From Diphasiastrum complanatum (taxonomy: Eukaryota; Streptophyta; Lycopodiopsida; Lycopodiales; Lycopodiaceae), in contig CM055105.1 in the NCBI GenBank assembly GCA_029204225.1, positions 52,154,331-52,218,330 of the forward strand: 64,000 bases of DNA, in the 5' to 3' direction. Made by a program: the position numbers and the translations under genes. Below, one piece after another: positions 11,066 through 22,031 of this stretch (position 1 is its first letter; the number at the start of each line of letters is the position of its first letter). The notes beneath the pieces were generated by a model. The model ran no database searches. It was not told the origin of the DNA and saw only the letters and a program-made list of their open reading frames with translations.

Positions 11066-11870
11066 TCTCCTGAAGACAAAAAAAACAAGGTCCTTCCAGA
11101 GTAATTCAAGAGACATATTTTGAAGGAAAAAGTAGAAAAAAGAGACAGGGAGAGATTGGCATGGGGTGAGACCATTGCGGAGGAGGATCCATTAGAGACC
11201 TACCTTCTCAAAAGTGTCGATGATCAACTATGCTTTTACTCTATTGAGGAGGGCGATTGTAGAGAAATTTCAAAAAAAAAATTAAAAAAAAGACCTTATA
11301 CACTCTGCATCGTCGATATACCATATATTTCAAATGAAGGAATCATTAAATGATGATTCTCCTTTCAAATTCACTGAAATTCATAATTTTATGTAGGGCT
11401 TTCTTGAAGTCACAACTTCTCCAATTTGGAGAGTTGTTATTTTTCATTCTTCTTGGCAGTCAGCATCAGTACAGAAAGCTCTACTAACTTTCTGTAATGC
11501 GGGAATAGAGAATGTTGTGTGGTAAGTTTTTAAGTTCCTGAATTATTAATTCGTATTTTAATTCATATTTTTATTTTAAATGTTTTATTTTGAAGTTAAA
11601 ATTTTAAACTTATTTTACTTGTAATGTTCCATGTCAGGTACAAGCCCAATGTAAGGAACTCGCGAGGAGCTCGACTTTGCAATGAAATAGAATACATAAC
11701 CATCAGTTATTATTCTTTGGATAACAAACGTTCGATACTTCATTACAACACTTCCGGACTGACAAGTTTTGAAAACTTGTTCCAGTATCCAGCTGTGACG
11801 AAGAAATTACAAAATCCAATGACGGGTTCTGTGACTTGTCCTACCAAAAGCCACAACAATTGACTCACTA
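11066..11870 (+). pseudogene. N4/N6 DNA methyltransferase-like fragment with introns
   Basis: A likely 3' splice site (T-rich tract then CAG at 11063-11065) opens an exon encoding SIEEGDCREI and then TLCIVDIPY (to about 11335), resembling the start of a beta-class amino-methyltransferase with a DPPY-type motif IV altered to DIPY. A TAG acceptor at 11394-11396 opens exon 11397-11521, which ends at a GTAAGT donor; the intron 11522-11637 ends CAG. The join restores VVWYKPN and continues with ARLCNEIEYITISYYS, the usual region after motif IV. The fragment stops near VTCPTKSHNN with no SAM-binding FxGxG motif, and a stop near 11100 precedes motif IV. It would methylate exocyclic amino groups of adenine or cytosine; here it is truncated. 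No donor for the first intron is obvious. Confidence 0.5.
11522..11637 (+). other. Predicted spliceosomal intron, 116 bp
   Basis: GTAAGT donor and CAG acceptor; removal joins TG to G TAC and keeps the reading frame (phase 2) through the conserved W-Y-K-P residues. This is the best evidence that the fragment derives from a spliced nuclear gene. Confidence 0.6.
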
Positions 11871-12455
11871 AACACCTGAAATAAGAACCTAAAATACAAA
11901 GATACAGGAACAACAATCAATATTGAAGATGCATGAATATATAGAATCTCAATATATTTCTATAAAACTTTATGTACATGTGAAATACATATTGGCTCTT
12001 CCACATAAAGGGAGACCATTTATTTTTCTGCATAATTTATATTTGGCTCTATGATTTCTAAATCTAGTTCTCTAGATGGAAGAACCTTTGCTGGGGACTA
12101 GCATCTGGAATATCTACAGGGTTTTTCATCAATACCTTTAAAGCTTCATGCCAAAAATGCTAGATCCCTTGTGGCATGATTGGCGTGCAGGAAAACTAAG
12201 AAAAAAAATTTCATAAGAAAATGTGGATTAGAAACATATGTCAGGAATATGACAAGGACTATCTCATGACCGACAATAATAAATTCACGAAAATTTTCTA
12301 AATAAAAATATGACCTTTTGTATATCTCGAATAGAGTCTTGTTGAGCGAGCCACATAAAGAATGATCTTGCATTGAAAATTGTATAGCATCCACAACTAA
12401 CATTATCTTTTTGTTGGGAGGACTGCACAGACAAATGAAACAGAAAAATGTGTTA
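11871..12455. other. Unassigned stretch
   Basis: No recognised gene. A minus-strand frame of 136 codons (12146-12556) overlaps the LTR to its right and shows no motif I know; I do not call it a gene. Confidence 0.3.
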
Positions 12456-12943
12456 ATTGTTGGAAAGTGGGTGCAGAAGAAACGAATGAAAATAATTCGA
12501 GTATCTAGAAAGAAAACTTTTCGTGCATGGTGGAATAACCTATCTTTCTCTTTCACAATGAATGACTACGTCTATCAATTTCAAACAAAATCACGTCTGA
12601 TCTTATAATAACTAACTTTGGAATTGTCAGTACTACAATGATTGCGTAGCCAAACAATTAAGCATTGAATTATCAGACAAATAATTAATCGCAAAGAACT
12701 CCAGAAAACACATACATTCTGAGATGAAACTGAACACAATAAAGGATAGTATTGATTCAGTATGAAAACAATACAGAAGTAAATGAGTACAATAAGTTGC
12801 GAATCGAAGTCGCATACTCTATGTTATCTCTGAGCGGCTAAAATGAAAGTCTGAATTAATGCGCAATGCTGGTAAGAAGTGGCACAATAGCAATCAACTC
12901 TAAGAAGTGAGCTAGAATACTCAGGAGTGTTCAAGCTCGTAGG

Positions 12944-13041
<98 letters not shown>

Positions 13042-13374
13042 AACTATTCAAATGTGTGCTGATAACTTCCGATTTGATAATTCTGATAATGAAACTATAT
13101 GAATATGAACAACTATTTATATTAAGAAATTAGGTCGTCAATTGCGATCGCCAGTTGGCTGCTGATCCGTTGGCATCCATCCGGTTCCTTGTCATTGATT
13201 GTTGATAAGTGGTGAAATTGGCCATAAACATTCTGTCTGCATAAATGAACCAAAACTGTAGCTCTGTAGAAATGAACTAAAACAGCCACAGGCGACACTT
13301 TCACAAAAAAAATGACAATGTCGAGATTTTGCAAAAAACTCGACAGTGCCCTAAAGTCTCATTTAGGGTTGTCC
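12456..13374 (-). mobile_element. LTR of copia element C, left copy
   Basis: Closely related to 25732-26617 throughout. It begins TGTTGGAAAG in plus coordinates and runs to GGTTGTCC at 13374, where an LTR of element B abuts it; the other copy ends GGTTGTCCCA. In element C's orientation (minus) this is the 3' LTR. Its internal (GA)n tract is far longer than in the right copy. The RT and RNase H part of element C that should lie to its right is missing. Confidence 0.7.
12947..13039. repeat. (GA)n microsatellite, ~46 units
   Basis: Uninterrupted GA dinucleotide tract inside the left LTR of element C. The same place in the right LTR copy (about 26267-26280) has only 6-7 units. Confidence 0.95.
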
Positions 13375-14074
13375 TATGAAAGTACTGTACTTTAGGACCA
13401 TAAATGGATCTACAAAAGATCCATAAGAGTTACTGGATGCTTGCTTAACAATCTATCAAAAAACTAGACACAAAAAAGTTGATCTAGATTGGCAATTTGA
13501 CAAACAATAAGCATTAACAATCAAAAGCATTGATAAACATTGAAATCCGAGCCCACACGTGTGTACTACAGGCTGTATACGGCCTTCAACCTGAGAAACA
13601 AGTAGAAATTGATTTGGTTTCATTTGGATCACAAAAACTCAATGTACGTAGTGAACTAGCTTGAGATTGCCAATGAGCTCCAAAAATTTTCTACCTTCTC
13701 ACTATGGAGAGAGGAAACACATAGCAAATTCGACTTCCTTCTTGAAGTTAGGTGGATTTCCAGCATGTAATAAGGAAGTTAACTCACTCTCCTTGACCTA
13801 AAATGAAACCCTATTCTATTTCCTAGAGTTATGCTTGGTAGGTAGCTAGTTGGTCAAATTTTCACCTTAAACTTAGGTGTAAGTCCTATAAAGTAGGGAT
13901 GACCACCAAATAGACATGACCAACTCTCTTGACTTGACCTAACCTACATTAGAATGGGTTTTCCACGTGGCATCATGGCCTCACATGTGTGAGACCCACT
14001 TGTGTACACAATTTACACTATTCTACATGGTTTTTGATCAAGCTAGATTTGCCAATTTTTGACAATTCTTCACA
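13375..14074 (-). repeat. 3' LTR of copia element B
   Basis: Family-B LTR in minus orientation; in plus coordinates it reads TATGAAAGTACTGTAC... to ...AATTCTTCACA. Other copies begin TGTGAAAG, so one terminal G is mutated here. The terminal inverted repeat is TGTGAA...TTCACA. It carries the palindrome CACACGTGTG at 13554-13563. It is followed at 14075 by CTCCTGTCAAATTTAG, whose complement is a purine-rich PPT candidate. Confidence 0.8.
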
Positions 14075-14504
14075 CTCCTGTCAAATTTAGCTTGATCTAT
14101 TTACAACTCTCTTGATAGATCAATGAAAGCTTTTAAAAGTGTCTAAAAAATCCAGCTACAAACAAGGAACTTTTGAGACTCCAATAGAGAATGATGCCCA
14201 TGAAGGATCTTTCACTACCTCTTAGAGGATCCCTTACAAGATGTTCCATAAATGTGTCTATATACATCTAGAACACTTCAAAACTAAACATCATGCCAAG
14301 CCATGGATTCCAGGGCATTTTGTGCACTTGAAGATACATCAATTAAAATATTAAGTGCATAAATAATGTTGCCAAAGACAACTTTCCTTGCTTGATCCAT
14401 ATGATTGAGCCTTGATGGCTCCATCTTGATACTTAAGATTCTTCTTGGAGTCCTCGGGTCTTGAGCTTGATCCTCCACTTCACTTGACTCAAAAACATCA
14501 ATGA
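14075..14504 (-). pseudogene. Element B, linker between integrase and RT (remnant)
   Basis: The minus frame 14284-14526 contains RTPRRILSIKMEPSRLNHMD, corresponding to the PRRSSRSKAEPSRLTYVD stretch that links integrase and reverse transcriptase in the intact element at 17146-23459. No RT or RNase H motif follows toward the LTR, so the catalytic 3' half of pol is deleted in element B. Confidence 0.6.
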
Positions 14505-15055
14505 ATTGAATAAGGTGCTTCTTCAAGTTTACAAATCTTCCACTCTTGAAAGATCACATTTCCACCATTGACAAATTCTTTGGTTGAAAACAAGTAGATT
14601 CTACAATCTCTACTTGAAGAGCAAAACACTACCATTATTCCTATCATTGAAATATGATAATATTTGGTCCTTACATTGGAATGATCATGCACAAAGCATG
14701 TGAACAAAAAGATTTCGAAAGCAAATTATGTTTCATCTTTTATGACTCTATTCAAACTATTTCAAAAATAGCTATCCAATGAAATTGCTTTATCAACAAC
14801 AAATGTAAATTTCAAAGAATCCCATTATATTGTCTTTTCATACAAAGTAGTAAACACCATGAATCTTAAAGGTAAGAAACAAGTCACCTCATATTTACTA
14901 ATACTTTTCGAAAAGTATTCAAAGATAGTAGACTCTCCAATGCTCACCACCCTTGCAAGATGCACACTTGAATGGACAATTTGCATGCAATTTGATGACT
15001 CAGCCATTGTCATTGAGGACTCCCTTGGAACTCTCATGCTTTGAGGCTGATCCTC
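14505..15055 (-). repeat. Anonymous copia-borne segment, copy 2
   Basis: Same segment as 5250-5862, here seen in its element. On the minus strand it follows directly on the shortened pol frame (after the DLEDQPQ linker) and ends near the remnant IN-RT linker at about 14510. It contains no integrase or reverse transcriptase motif. It occupies the place of the missing enzymes. Confidence 0.6.
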
Positions 15056-15628
15056 AAGATCTTCCTCCTTTTGATGCTCCTCCTCAATGCAAGCAAGATC
15101 ACACTTTGCCAAGATCTCCTCTTGAGTGATCTCCTCCTTTGCCGAGCTCATTCTTTTAAAAGCAACACTAGCTTTCAACTTAAACAATCTTTCATGTTTA
15201 AATCCCTTTGTAATGCAAACATCATTCTTCAAGATGAAGCAAACACCATGCTTAAAGTGGACATCCAAACCACTTTTTAAGAGTAGACCAATACTAAGCA
15301 TATTCTTGGTGATTGATGGTACATAAAGGACATTTTCTAGATCCATGCATTTTGAGGATTCTAGAGACAAAGAGATGGTGCCAACACCATCTATCCTACA
15401 CTCTTCATCATTTGCAGTAAAGACAAACTTTTTAGCATCATTGAATGAGTGTAAGTTTGAGAAAAAGTCCTTTTCACAAGACATGTGGGAGCTAGCCCCA
15501 CTGTCGATCCACCAATTGTCTCTTGAATTGCTATTGCTTGTTGGTGAGGATGTAGATGCCATCAAGAATACATCTACTTCATCCCCCTCCTCCTCCTTTG
15601 CAAGGTTTCCTTGTTTGTCCTCCTCCAC
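15056..15628 (-). pseudogene. copia protease remnant (element B)
   Basis: Part of the minus frame 14825-15628. The protease motif WWIDSGASSHMS is present, followed by the usual region through ERLFKLKAS. Where the intact element continues with the His/Cys integrase domain (after EELTQVE), this copy jumps from EEITQEE to the acidic linker DLACIEEEHQKEEDLEDQPQ. Thus the whole integrase is removed in frame. Role in an intact element: cleavage of the gag-pol polyprotein. Confidence 0.7.
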
Positions 15629-16449
15629 TTGTGCTCTTAGCCTCTTGTAGCATTCAGATGCATAATGCCCCTTCTTTCCACAAAAGAAGCATTTTTGCTC
15701 TGACTTGTCCTTTGAGCTTGATGCATCATCCTCTTCTTTGGCCTCCTTTGGATGCTTCTTCTTTCCATTGGTCTTCTTTTTGCTCTTGATGAGAAATTGG
15801 CTTTCTCATCACCATCGTGCAAAGACAAGGAACTCATCCTAGATTTTGCATGGAGCATCCTACACTCTTCAGCCACTAATACACTGTGAAGTTTTTCTAT
15901 AGTTGGCAAAGTGTCTTGGATGGCAAAACTTTGGACCAAATTTGCAAAGTCATCTCCTAGACCATTAAGAACAATTTGTAAAAGCTCTCCATCATGAATC
16001 TTCTCTCCAATGGAAGCCAACTCCCTATTTAGAGACTTGATTCTGAGTACATAATCCTATGCACTCTCCTCACTTCTCTTCATGCTTTGCAAAATCCAAT
16101 TTTTAAGCATGAGTACTCTTGAAGTGTTACTAGATTCATAGATTGATTTTAAAGACTCCCAAGCCTCTTTAGCACTAGTACATGCTAATACTTCTCTCAA
16201 GAAATCATTGCTCACATTCATCTTCACTCAATGAGGTGCAAGCCTAGATCTGTTCTTGTATCTAGCTAACTCTTGTGCACCTAGAGGTTCATCTTCATCT
16301 TCAATCAAGAACTCATAGAGGTCTTGGAGCACCAAGAGTGACTCCATCCTAACCTTACAAATAGCATGATTTGTAGAGTTCAATCTCTCACTAGCTTCTA
16401 GAAGGTATGCTCCAGCAGATCCCATCTTACTAGTGACTTCTACAAACAA
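15629..16449 (-). pseudogene. copia gag (element B) with two stops and a frameshift
   Basis: Starts MGSAGAYLLEASERL (ATG about 16425, minus). A TGA falls after RSRLAPH (about 16230) and a TAG in SA*DYVLRIK (about 16058); both are also present at the same codons in the gag copy at 39760-40604. A one-base deletion near 15790 shifts the frame before the zinc knuckle CFFCGKKGHYASEC, which is still legible at about 15655-15700. UBN2-type copia gag. Confidence 0.75.
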
Positions 16450-17145
16450 TAAATAGATTTGATTGACTTGAAACTCACAAAGGTCTCACACTTGCAGTGT
16501 TTCACTCAAATTTGATTTCTAATCCAACAAATGGACTTATAATCACAGTTCTATCACTCTCTCACAAAGCTAGAATGAAGATAAGATGAAGTGAAAACTA
16601 CTTTCAAACATATCTTGCCAAGAAATGGATTTGATTGTCTCTAGAAACTCACTAAGGTCTCTCTCTTGTAGTTTTTCACTCAAATTAGATTTCTAATCCA
16701 ACAAATGGACTTATAATCTCAGTTCTAGCACTCCCCACAAAGTTGGAATGAAGATAAGATGATGTGAAATCTACTTACAATCAAATCTTGCCAAATTTGG
16801 CTATTTTTGGACAAAAAAATGACTTAATCTCTTTCTTCTTTCTTGGTGTACTTTCAAGACCTGTTTTTAACCTTAATAGGACTTGAACTCAGCCTAGATT
16901 AATTAGATTCCATGAAACAAATTCAAATATAATCAATGGCAAATGATCTTGGTAGATTATCCTAGGATTTCTTCCAAAAATTACACCAACAGCTCACAAA
17001 TTGAATTTTTTTGGATCAAATGAATACCATCCATTAAATGCAGGTTCAGAGGTGCCCACACATGTGGACAGTATGAATTTGGACCCCTACCAAGTTTGGA
17101 ATCAAATCTCCTCACCAAAATCAAGATTCTAGCTTGCCCTCTCAA
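16450..17145 (-). other. 5' leader of element B, first part
   Basis: Non-coding leader between gag and primer site of element B. It contains an imperfect duplication (about 16500-16620 and 16630-16760, around TTTCTAATCCAACAAATGG). The same leader occurs in plus orientation at 37790-38416. It is interrupted at 17146 by the complete copia element and resumes at 23460. Confidence 0.7.
17141..17145. other. Target-site duplication CTCAA (left)
   Basis: CTCAA precedes the element at 17146 and is repeated at 23460-23464. Confidence 0.95.
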
Positions 17146-18007
17146 TGATAAATTTTACAGTTTTTAGGACAATAATGATTGTACTTTACAATCATAGAGA
17201 GTTATTGGTTGCTTAATCAATGAATCTATCAAGTTCTACACATTAGATCTTGATCTAGATTCACTACACTTGGATTTAAGCAAGAGCAATGGATCAACAC
17301 ATCATTTTTTAGTGAGAGCGGCTTCACACGTGTGGAGTACTGTCCACTGTACGGCCTGCACCTGAAACAACAAGTACAATAATACTAGATAGCAATCATG
17401 CATAAAAATCACAAGACAAATGACTAGAAATCTCACAAAAGTGTAGAGTGCAAAAGTCTCATCAATTTTCTTAGCAAAATGATGATCCTTTTATGGATCA
17501 AGTACATCCATGAGTCTGGTACAGTCCAGCAGGCCTTCACACGTGTGAAGAGTGCCACATCACTCATATCTATCCATTTGATCCATCCTTGATCCTTATC
17601 CAATAGTTGACCTTCTAGAATATGACTAAAATCCAAAAAGCTAGTCTCCTAGAATATAGGAATATTCCCTACAAAATAGGATCTAAGGAAAATGGTCAAC
17701 TCTTATCTTCTAGTACTCTATACACACATGTGAACATCCACTTGCCATGTGGGAGCATTTACTCATGCACATGCAAGGAAAAGCTAATTTGTAGGTGACT
17801 AGTCAACTTGACTAAAAACTAGTCATTTCATGTTCACACTAACTAGAATGATACAAAATCAATTTGGATATATACAAACATGAAAAGTACATCCTTTCAC
17901 ACATGGGAACATGCTCCACACGTGTGAAATCATATCATCAACATATTCTAATGTTTGATCAATATTTACATGAACCAATGTCAAGTGAGAAGTGACAATT
18001 TTCAACA
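17146..18007 (-). repeat. 3' LTR of the complete copia element
   Basis: 862 bp. In the element's orientation it begins TGTTGAAAATT and ends AATTTATCA. It contains three CACACGTGTG palindromes (17325-17334, 17538-17547, 17917-17926). Confidence 0.95.
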
Positions 18008-18022
18008 CTCCTCCTCACTTCT
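18008..18022 (-). other. Polypurine tract
   Basis: The minus strand reads AGAAGTGAGGAGGAG immediately upstream of the 3' LTR, the expected plus-strand priming site of reverse transcription. Confidence 0.8.
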
Positions 18023-21000
18023 AACTTGGCAAATCTAGTGTACATCTATCTACAATTCCAAGAGCATATCTTAACTTAAAAAATGGATCTTTGGACAATG
18101 GTTTGGTTAAGATATCAGCTATGCATTCGGATGATGGTACATGATGTAGTTGCACTTCCTTGGATTGTACCTTCTCCCTCACAAAGTGGTGAGCTATCTC
18201 AATATGCTTTGTTCTAGCATGGAAGATAGGATTTGAAGCAATTTGTTGAGAAGCTTGATTGTCACAAAATATGTAAGGGATCTCCTCGGCCTCTAGCACA
18301 TGTAGTTCCATCAAGAGTCTTCTTAGCCATAAGAGCTCTTTGGTTGTTGAAGTCAATGCCTTGTACTCGGCTTCACAAGAAGATAGTGAGATTGTATCTT
18401 GCTTTTTGGAAAGCCAAGATATCACTCCTCCACAAAGAAATGTTGCAAATGCACTAATGGACTTCCTATCCATCTTGTCACCTGCAAAATCTGAATCCGA
18501 GTAGGCTCTCAAGTGCAAGTTAGATCCTTCATAAAGTATACCAAAAAATCTAGTACTAGAAACATATCTAAGTACTCTCTTGGCACTTTTCCAATGATGA
18601 ATTAAAGGAGCTTGCATACTTTGACTCAACTTGCTTACACAAAAACTTAAGTCAGGTCTAGTGATGGTTAAATAGATTAGAGAGCCTATAAGCTTCCTAA
18701 AGAGAGTGATGTCCTCAAAGGATGCTTCATCACCTTCATTAGTTGCTTTCACAACATGCTCCATAGGGGTGTCAATCCCCTTACAATCTTTCATACCAAA
18801 TCTTTCAAGAATGGAAGTAGCATACTTAGATTGACTTATGAAAGTACAATTGCTACTTCTAGACACTTCTATCCCAAGTATAAACTTTAGGAAGCCTAGA
18901 TCTACCATCTTGAACTCACTAGATAAGTCAACTTTTACTTTGCCTATGCCATCATCATCATTTCCTGTCATAATGATGTCATCAACATAAAGAACCAAAA
19001 TGATGATCTTTCCTTCATTACATTTGAAATATAAAGAAGGTTCATAAGCACTTAGTACAAAGCCAAGGGAATAGAGAAAATCATGCAACCTAGAGTACCA
19101 AGCTCTAGGTGCTTGCTTCAAGCCATATAGGCTCTTCCTTAAGTAGCACACCTTTTGCTCCTCACCAATCTTGATGAAGCCCTCGGGTTGCATCATGTAG
19201 ATTTCCTCTTCTAAGAAGCCATTCAAGAAGGCATTTGTCACATCCATTTGGTAGAGATCCCATTTGAACAAAGTAGCAATGCAAATGATTAATCTAATAG
19301 TTACAAGCTTAGCTACAGGTGCAAATGTTTCTTCATAATCCAATCCTTTTATTTGAAGAAATCCCTTAGCAACAAGCCTAGCTTTGTATTTACTAATAGA
19401 TCCATCTTGATTGTACTTAATTCTATAAATCCACTTACATGCAAGTGGTTTCTTTCCTCTTGGAAGATTTACAAGATTCCAAGTATGATTTTCTTCTAAT
19501 GCATCATACTCTACTTGCATTGCATCTCTCCAAACTTTAGATTTACATGCTTCTTCAAAAGATGATGGTTCTTCAATCAATGTAGCTAAAAAAGAGTAAG
19601 AGGTAGAAGATGTAGAGCCTTCCTTTTGCTTTCCCTTGTCCACATAGGTAAGCCTTGAGGGCTCGGCCTTGCTCCTTGATGATCTTCTTGGCCCCTTTTG
19701 ACTTGGATCCAAATCTCCATCCTCGGGTTTGTCATGATCCTCCTCGGGTTTGTCAAGATCCTCCTCGGATTTGTCAAGATCTTCAATGCACAATGGGTTA
19801 GATCCATTTGACAAGCTCTTAGCAAATTGTGACTCATCAAAAAGTACATCCTTGCTTACCTTTACTTTCTTGGATGTAGGATCATATATCCTATATCCCT
19901 TGCTATTTTCTCCATAGCCAACAAAGATTCCTTTGAAGGAGGTAGCATCTTCTTTCCTTCTAGTCTCCAAAGGAATGTGTACATAACAAGTACATCCAAA
20001 GATCTTAAAATATTTTACATTGGGTTTCTTATCAAACAAGGCTTGATAAGGTGAGATCCCATCTATAGCACTACTAGGAAGTCTATTACACAAATAATTA
20101 GCACATGTTATGGCTTCTCCCCAAAATGAGATGGGAAGTGATGCATCAAGCCTCAAGGACTTTGCACACTCACATAGACTCCTATTTTTCCTCTCGGCCA
20201 CCCCATTTTGTTGAGGGGTGTAGGAACAAGTGTATTGTAACTTAATACCATTGATCTCACAAAAGTCTTTCATTTTATTGGAGGTGTACTCTCCTCCATT
20301 ATCACATCTTAGTGCTTTGATAGAAGTACTAAGTTGTTTCTCTACTAGAGACTTGAACTTAATGAAAGCTTCATAAACAAGATTTTTCTTTGATAGTAAC
20401 TCAATCCATGTGAATCTAGTACAATCATCTATAAAAGTTACATACATCAAGGCACCTCCATTACTTGCATGTGAAAAACTATGTACATCAGAATGTATGA
20501 GATCCAAGGGAGAGAGAGATCTTGATGAAGATTTCTTGTAAGAAGATTTGTGTGACTTTGCAAGGCCACATGCCTCACACATTTTTCCACACTTCTTGAA
20601 AGCTCTTGGTAGGCCGAGAGCTAGTTCCTTGATTGCCATTGACTCCATAGATTGAAGATTAGGATGGCCTAATCTCTTATGCCAAAGCTCCACTTGAGTT
20701 AGCTCCTCCCTAGCCAAGTTCACACTTTCACTTGCAACATTAGCATCCAACTTGAAAAGTCTACCTTGCTTAATGCCACTAGCTATGCACTTATCATTTT
20801 TCAAGATGGAACAAACTCCATTCTTGAAATGTACATCTAGTCCATTGTCCATTAATTGTCCTACACTAAGCAAGTTTCTTGAAATGGTAGGAACATACAA
20901 AACATTATCTAGATCTATCCTTTTAGATGTGCCTAAACAAAGAGGTATAGATCCTATGCCATCTATCTTGCATGCTTGATCACTAGCAGTGTATATTGAC

Positions 21001-22031
21001 TTCTTAGAGTCATTACAAGATAGAAGAGTAGAAAAATAATGCTTGTTAAAGGACATGTGGGAACTAGCCCCACTATCTATCCACCATGTGTCTTGACTTG
21101 AAGTTGGTGTAGATGCAACCATTAAGGATGTGTTGAATCCATCCTCATATTCTTCCTCTTGAGCAATGTTCCCTTGATCTCCTTTGGCTTGTTGATTCTT
21201 CTTCAAGTAGCATTCTGAGGCAAAGTGTCCTTTCTTTCCACAAAAGAAACACTTTAGTTTTGCCTTGTTCTTCACTTTGCCTTTGGAGGTAGATCCTCCA
21301 TTCTTCATCTCGGCCTCCTTGCCTTGATTTTTCTTGAATGGATTTTGCTTTTTCTTGCCTTTAGATGTAAAGTTAGCTTTCTCCTCTCCTCCATTAAGTG
21401 ACATGCTATCCATTCTTGTCTTGAGGTGTAGAAGCCTACTCTCCTCGGCCACAAGAACATTGTGCAACTTTTCAATGGATGGAAGAGAGTCTTGAATGGC
21501 AAATGATTGGACTAAGTTGGTAAACTCATCACTTAGACCATTCAAAATGATTTGTACTAGTTCTTGATCTTGGATCTTCTCTCCTATTGCACTTAACTCC
21601 TTGTTAAGAGATTTGATCCTAAGAACATACTCTTGTCCACTCTCTCCACTTCCTTTCATGCTTTGGAAAACTTGATTTCTTAGCATGAGGATTCTTGAAG
21701 TATTGTTGGATTCATAAATGCTCTTTAATGAATCCCAAGCCTCTTTGGATGAGGTACAAGAAGACACCTCTTTCAAGAGGTCATTGCATACATTTAACTT
21801 TATGCAATGTAGAGCTAATCTTGCTCTCTTCTTGTATTTGGCTTGTTCTTGGGGAGTTTGAGGCTCTTCCTCTACTCCTTGAACTATGTCATATAGATCA
21901 TGGATCACTAGGAGTGATTCCATTCTCACTTTCCAAATGGAATAATTTGTGGAAGTGAGTCTCTCACTTGGTTCCATCAAATATCCACCCATGGATGACA
22001 TTTTAGAATGAATGCTCTTTTTAAAAATCAC
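18021..22031 (-). CDS. copia gag-pol polyprotein, intact
   Basis: A 1336-residue frame; the functional start is probably Met11 (MSSMGGYLMEPSERL), judging by related gags. Gag (UBN2 type) spans about 20-240, with zinc knuckle CFFCGKKGHFASEC at 261-274. The protease has D319-S-G. The integrase has the H451/H456...C485/C488 zinc site and catalytic D515, D577 and E613 (35 residues between the last two, the D,D35E pattern). An acidic linker (about 745-800) leads to the reverse transcriptase (about 840-1085) with D930 and Y1015-V-D-D1018, then RNase H with D1179, E1220 and D1257. All catalytic residues are present. It makes element particles and copies and integrates the element. It is read from the LTR promoter; gag and pol are in one frame, so no frameshift is needed. 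Confidence 0.95.
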   Translation of the reverse strand: MIFKKSIHSKMSSMGGYLMEPSERLTSTNYSIWKVRMESLLVIHDLYDIVQGVEEEPQTPQEQAKYKKRARLALHCIKLNVCNDLLKEVSSCTSSKEAWDSLKSIYESNNTSRILMLRNQVFQSMKGSGESGQEYVLRIKSLNKELSAIGEKIQDQELVQIILNGLSDEFTNLVQSFAIQDSLPSIEKLHNVLVAEESRLLHLKTRMDSMSLNGGEEKANFTSKGKKKQNPFKKNQGKEAEMKNGGSTSKGKVKNKAKLKCFFCGKKGHFASECYLKKNQQAKGDQGNIAQEEEYEDGFNTSLMVASTPTSSQDTWWIDSGASSHMSFNKHYFSTLLSCNDSKKSIYTASDQACKIDGIGSIPLCLGTSKRIDLDNVLYVPTISRNLLSVGQLMDNGLDVHFKNGVCSILKNDKCIASGIKQGRLFKLDANVASESVNLAREELTQVELWHKRLGHPNLQSMESMAIKELALGLPRAFKKCGKMCEACGLAKSHKSSYKKSSSRSLSPLDLIHSDVHSFSHASNGGALMYVTFIDDCTRFTWIELLSKKNLVYEAFIKFKSLVEKQLSTSIKALRCDNGGEYTSNKMKDFCEINGIKLQYTCSYTPQQNGVAERKNRSLCECAKSLRLDASLPISFWGEAITCANYLCNRLPSSAIDGISPYQALFDKKPNVKYFKIFGCTCYVHIPLETRRKEDATSFKGIFVGYGENSKGYRIYDPTSKKVKVSKDVLFDESQFAKSLSNGSNPLCIEDLDKSEEDLDKPEEDHDKPEDGDLDPSQKGPRRSSRSKAEPSRLTYVDKGKQKEGSTSSTSYSFLATLIEEPSSFEEACKSKVWRDAMQVEYDALEENHTWNLVNLPRGKKPLACKWIYRIKYNQDGSISKYKARLVAKGFLQIKGLDYEETFAPVAKLVTIRLIICIATLFKWDLYQMDVTNAFLNGFLEEEIYMMQPEGFIKIGEEQKVCYLRKSLYGLKQAPRAWYSRLHDFLYSLGFVLSAYEPSLYFKCNEGKIIILVLYVDDIIMTGNDDDGIGKVKVDLSSEFKMVDLGFLKFILGIEVSRSSNCTFISQSKYATSILERFGMKDCKGIDTPMEHVVKATNEGDEASFEDITLFRKLIGSLIYLTITRPDLSFCVSKLSQSMQAPLIHHWKSAKRVLRYVSSTRFFGILYEGSNLHLRAYSDSDFAGDKMDRKSISAFATFLCGGVISWLSKKQDTISLSSCEAEYKALTSTTKELLWLRRLLMELHVLEAEEIPYIFCDNQASQQIASNPIFHARTKHIEIAHHFVREKVQSKEVQLHHVPSSECIADILTKPLSKDPFFKLRYALGIVDRCTLDLPS

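Noticed and set aside
12146-12556. 136-codon minus-strand frame
   Set aside because: No motif, crosses the LTR boundary at 12456, AT-rich hydrophobic composition.
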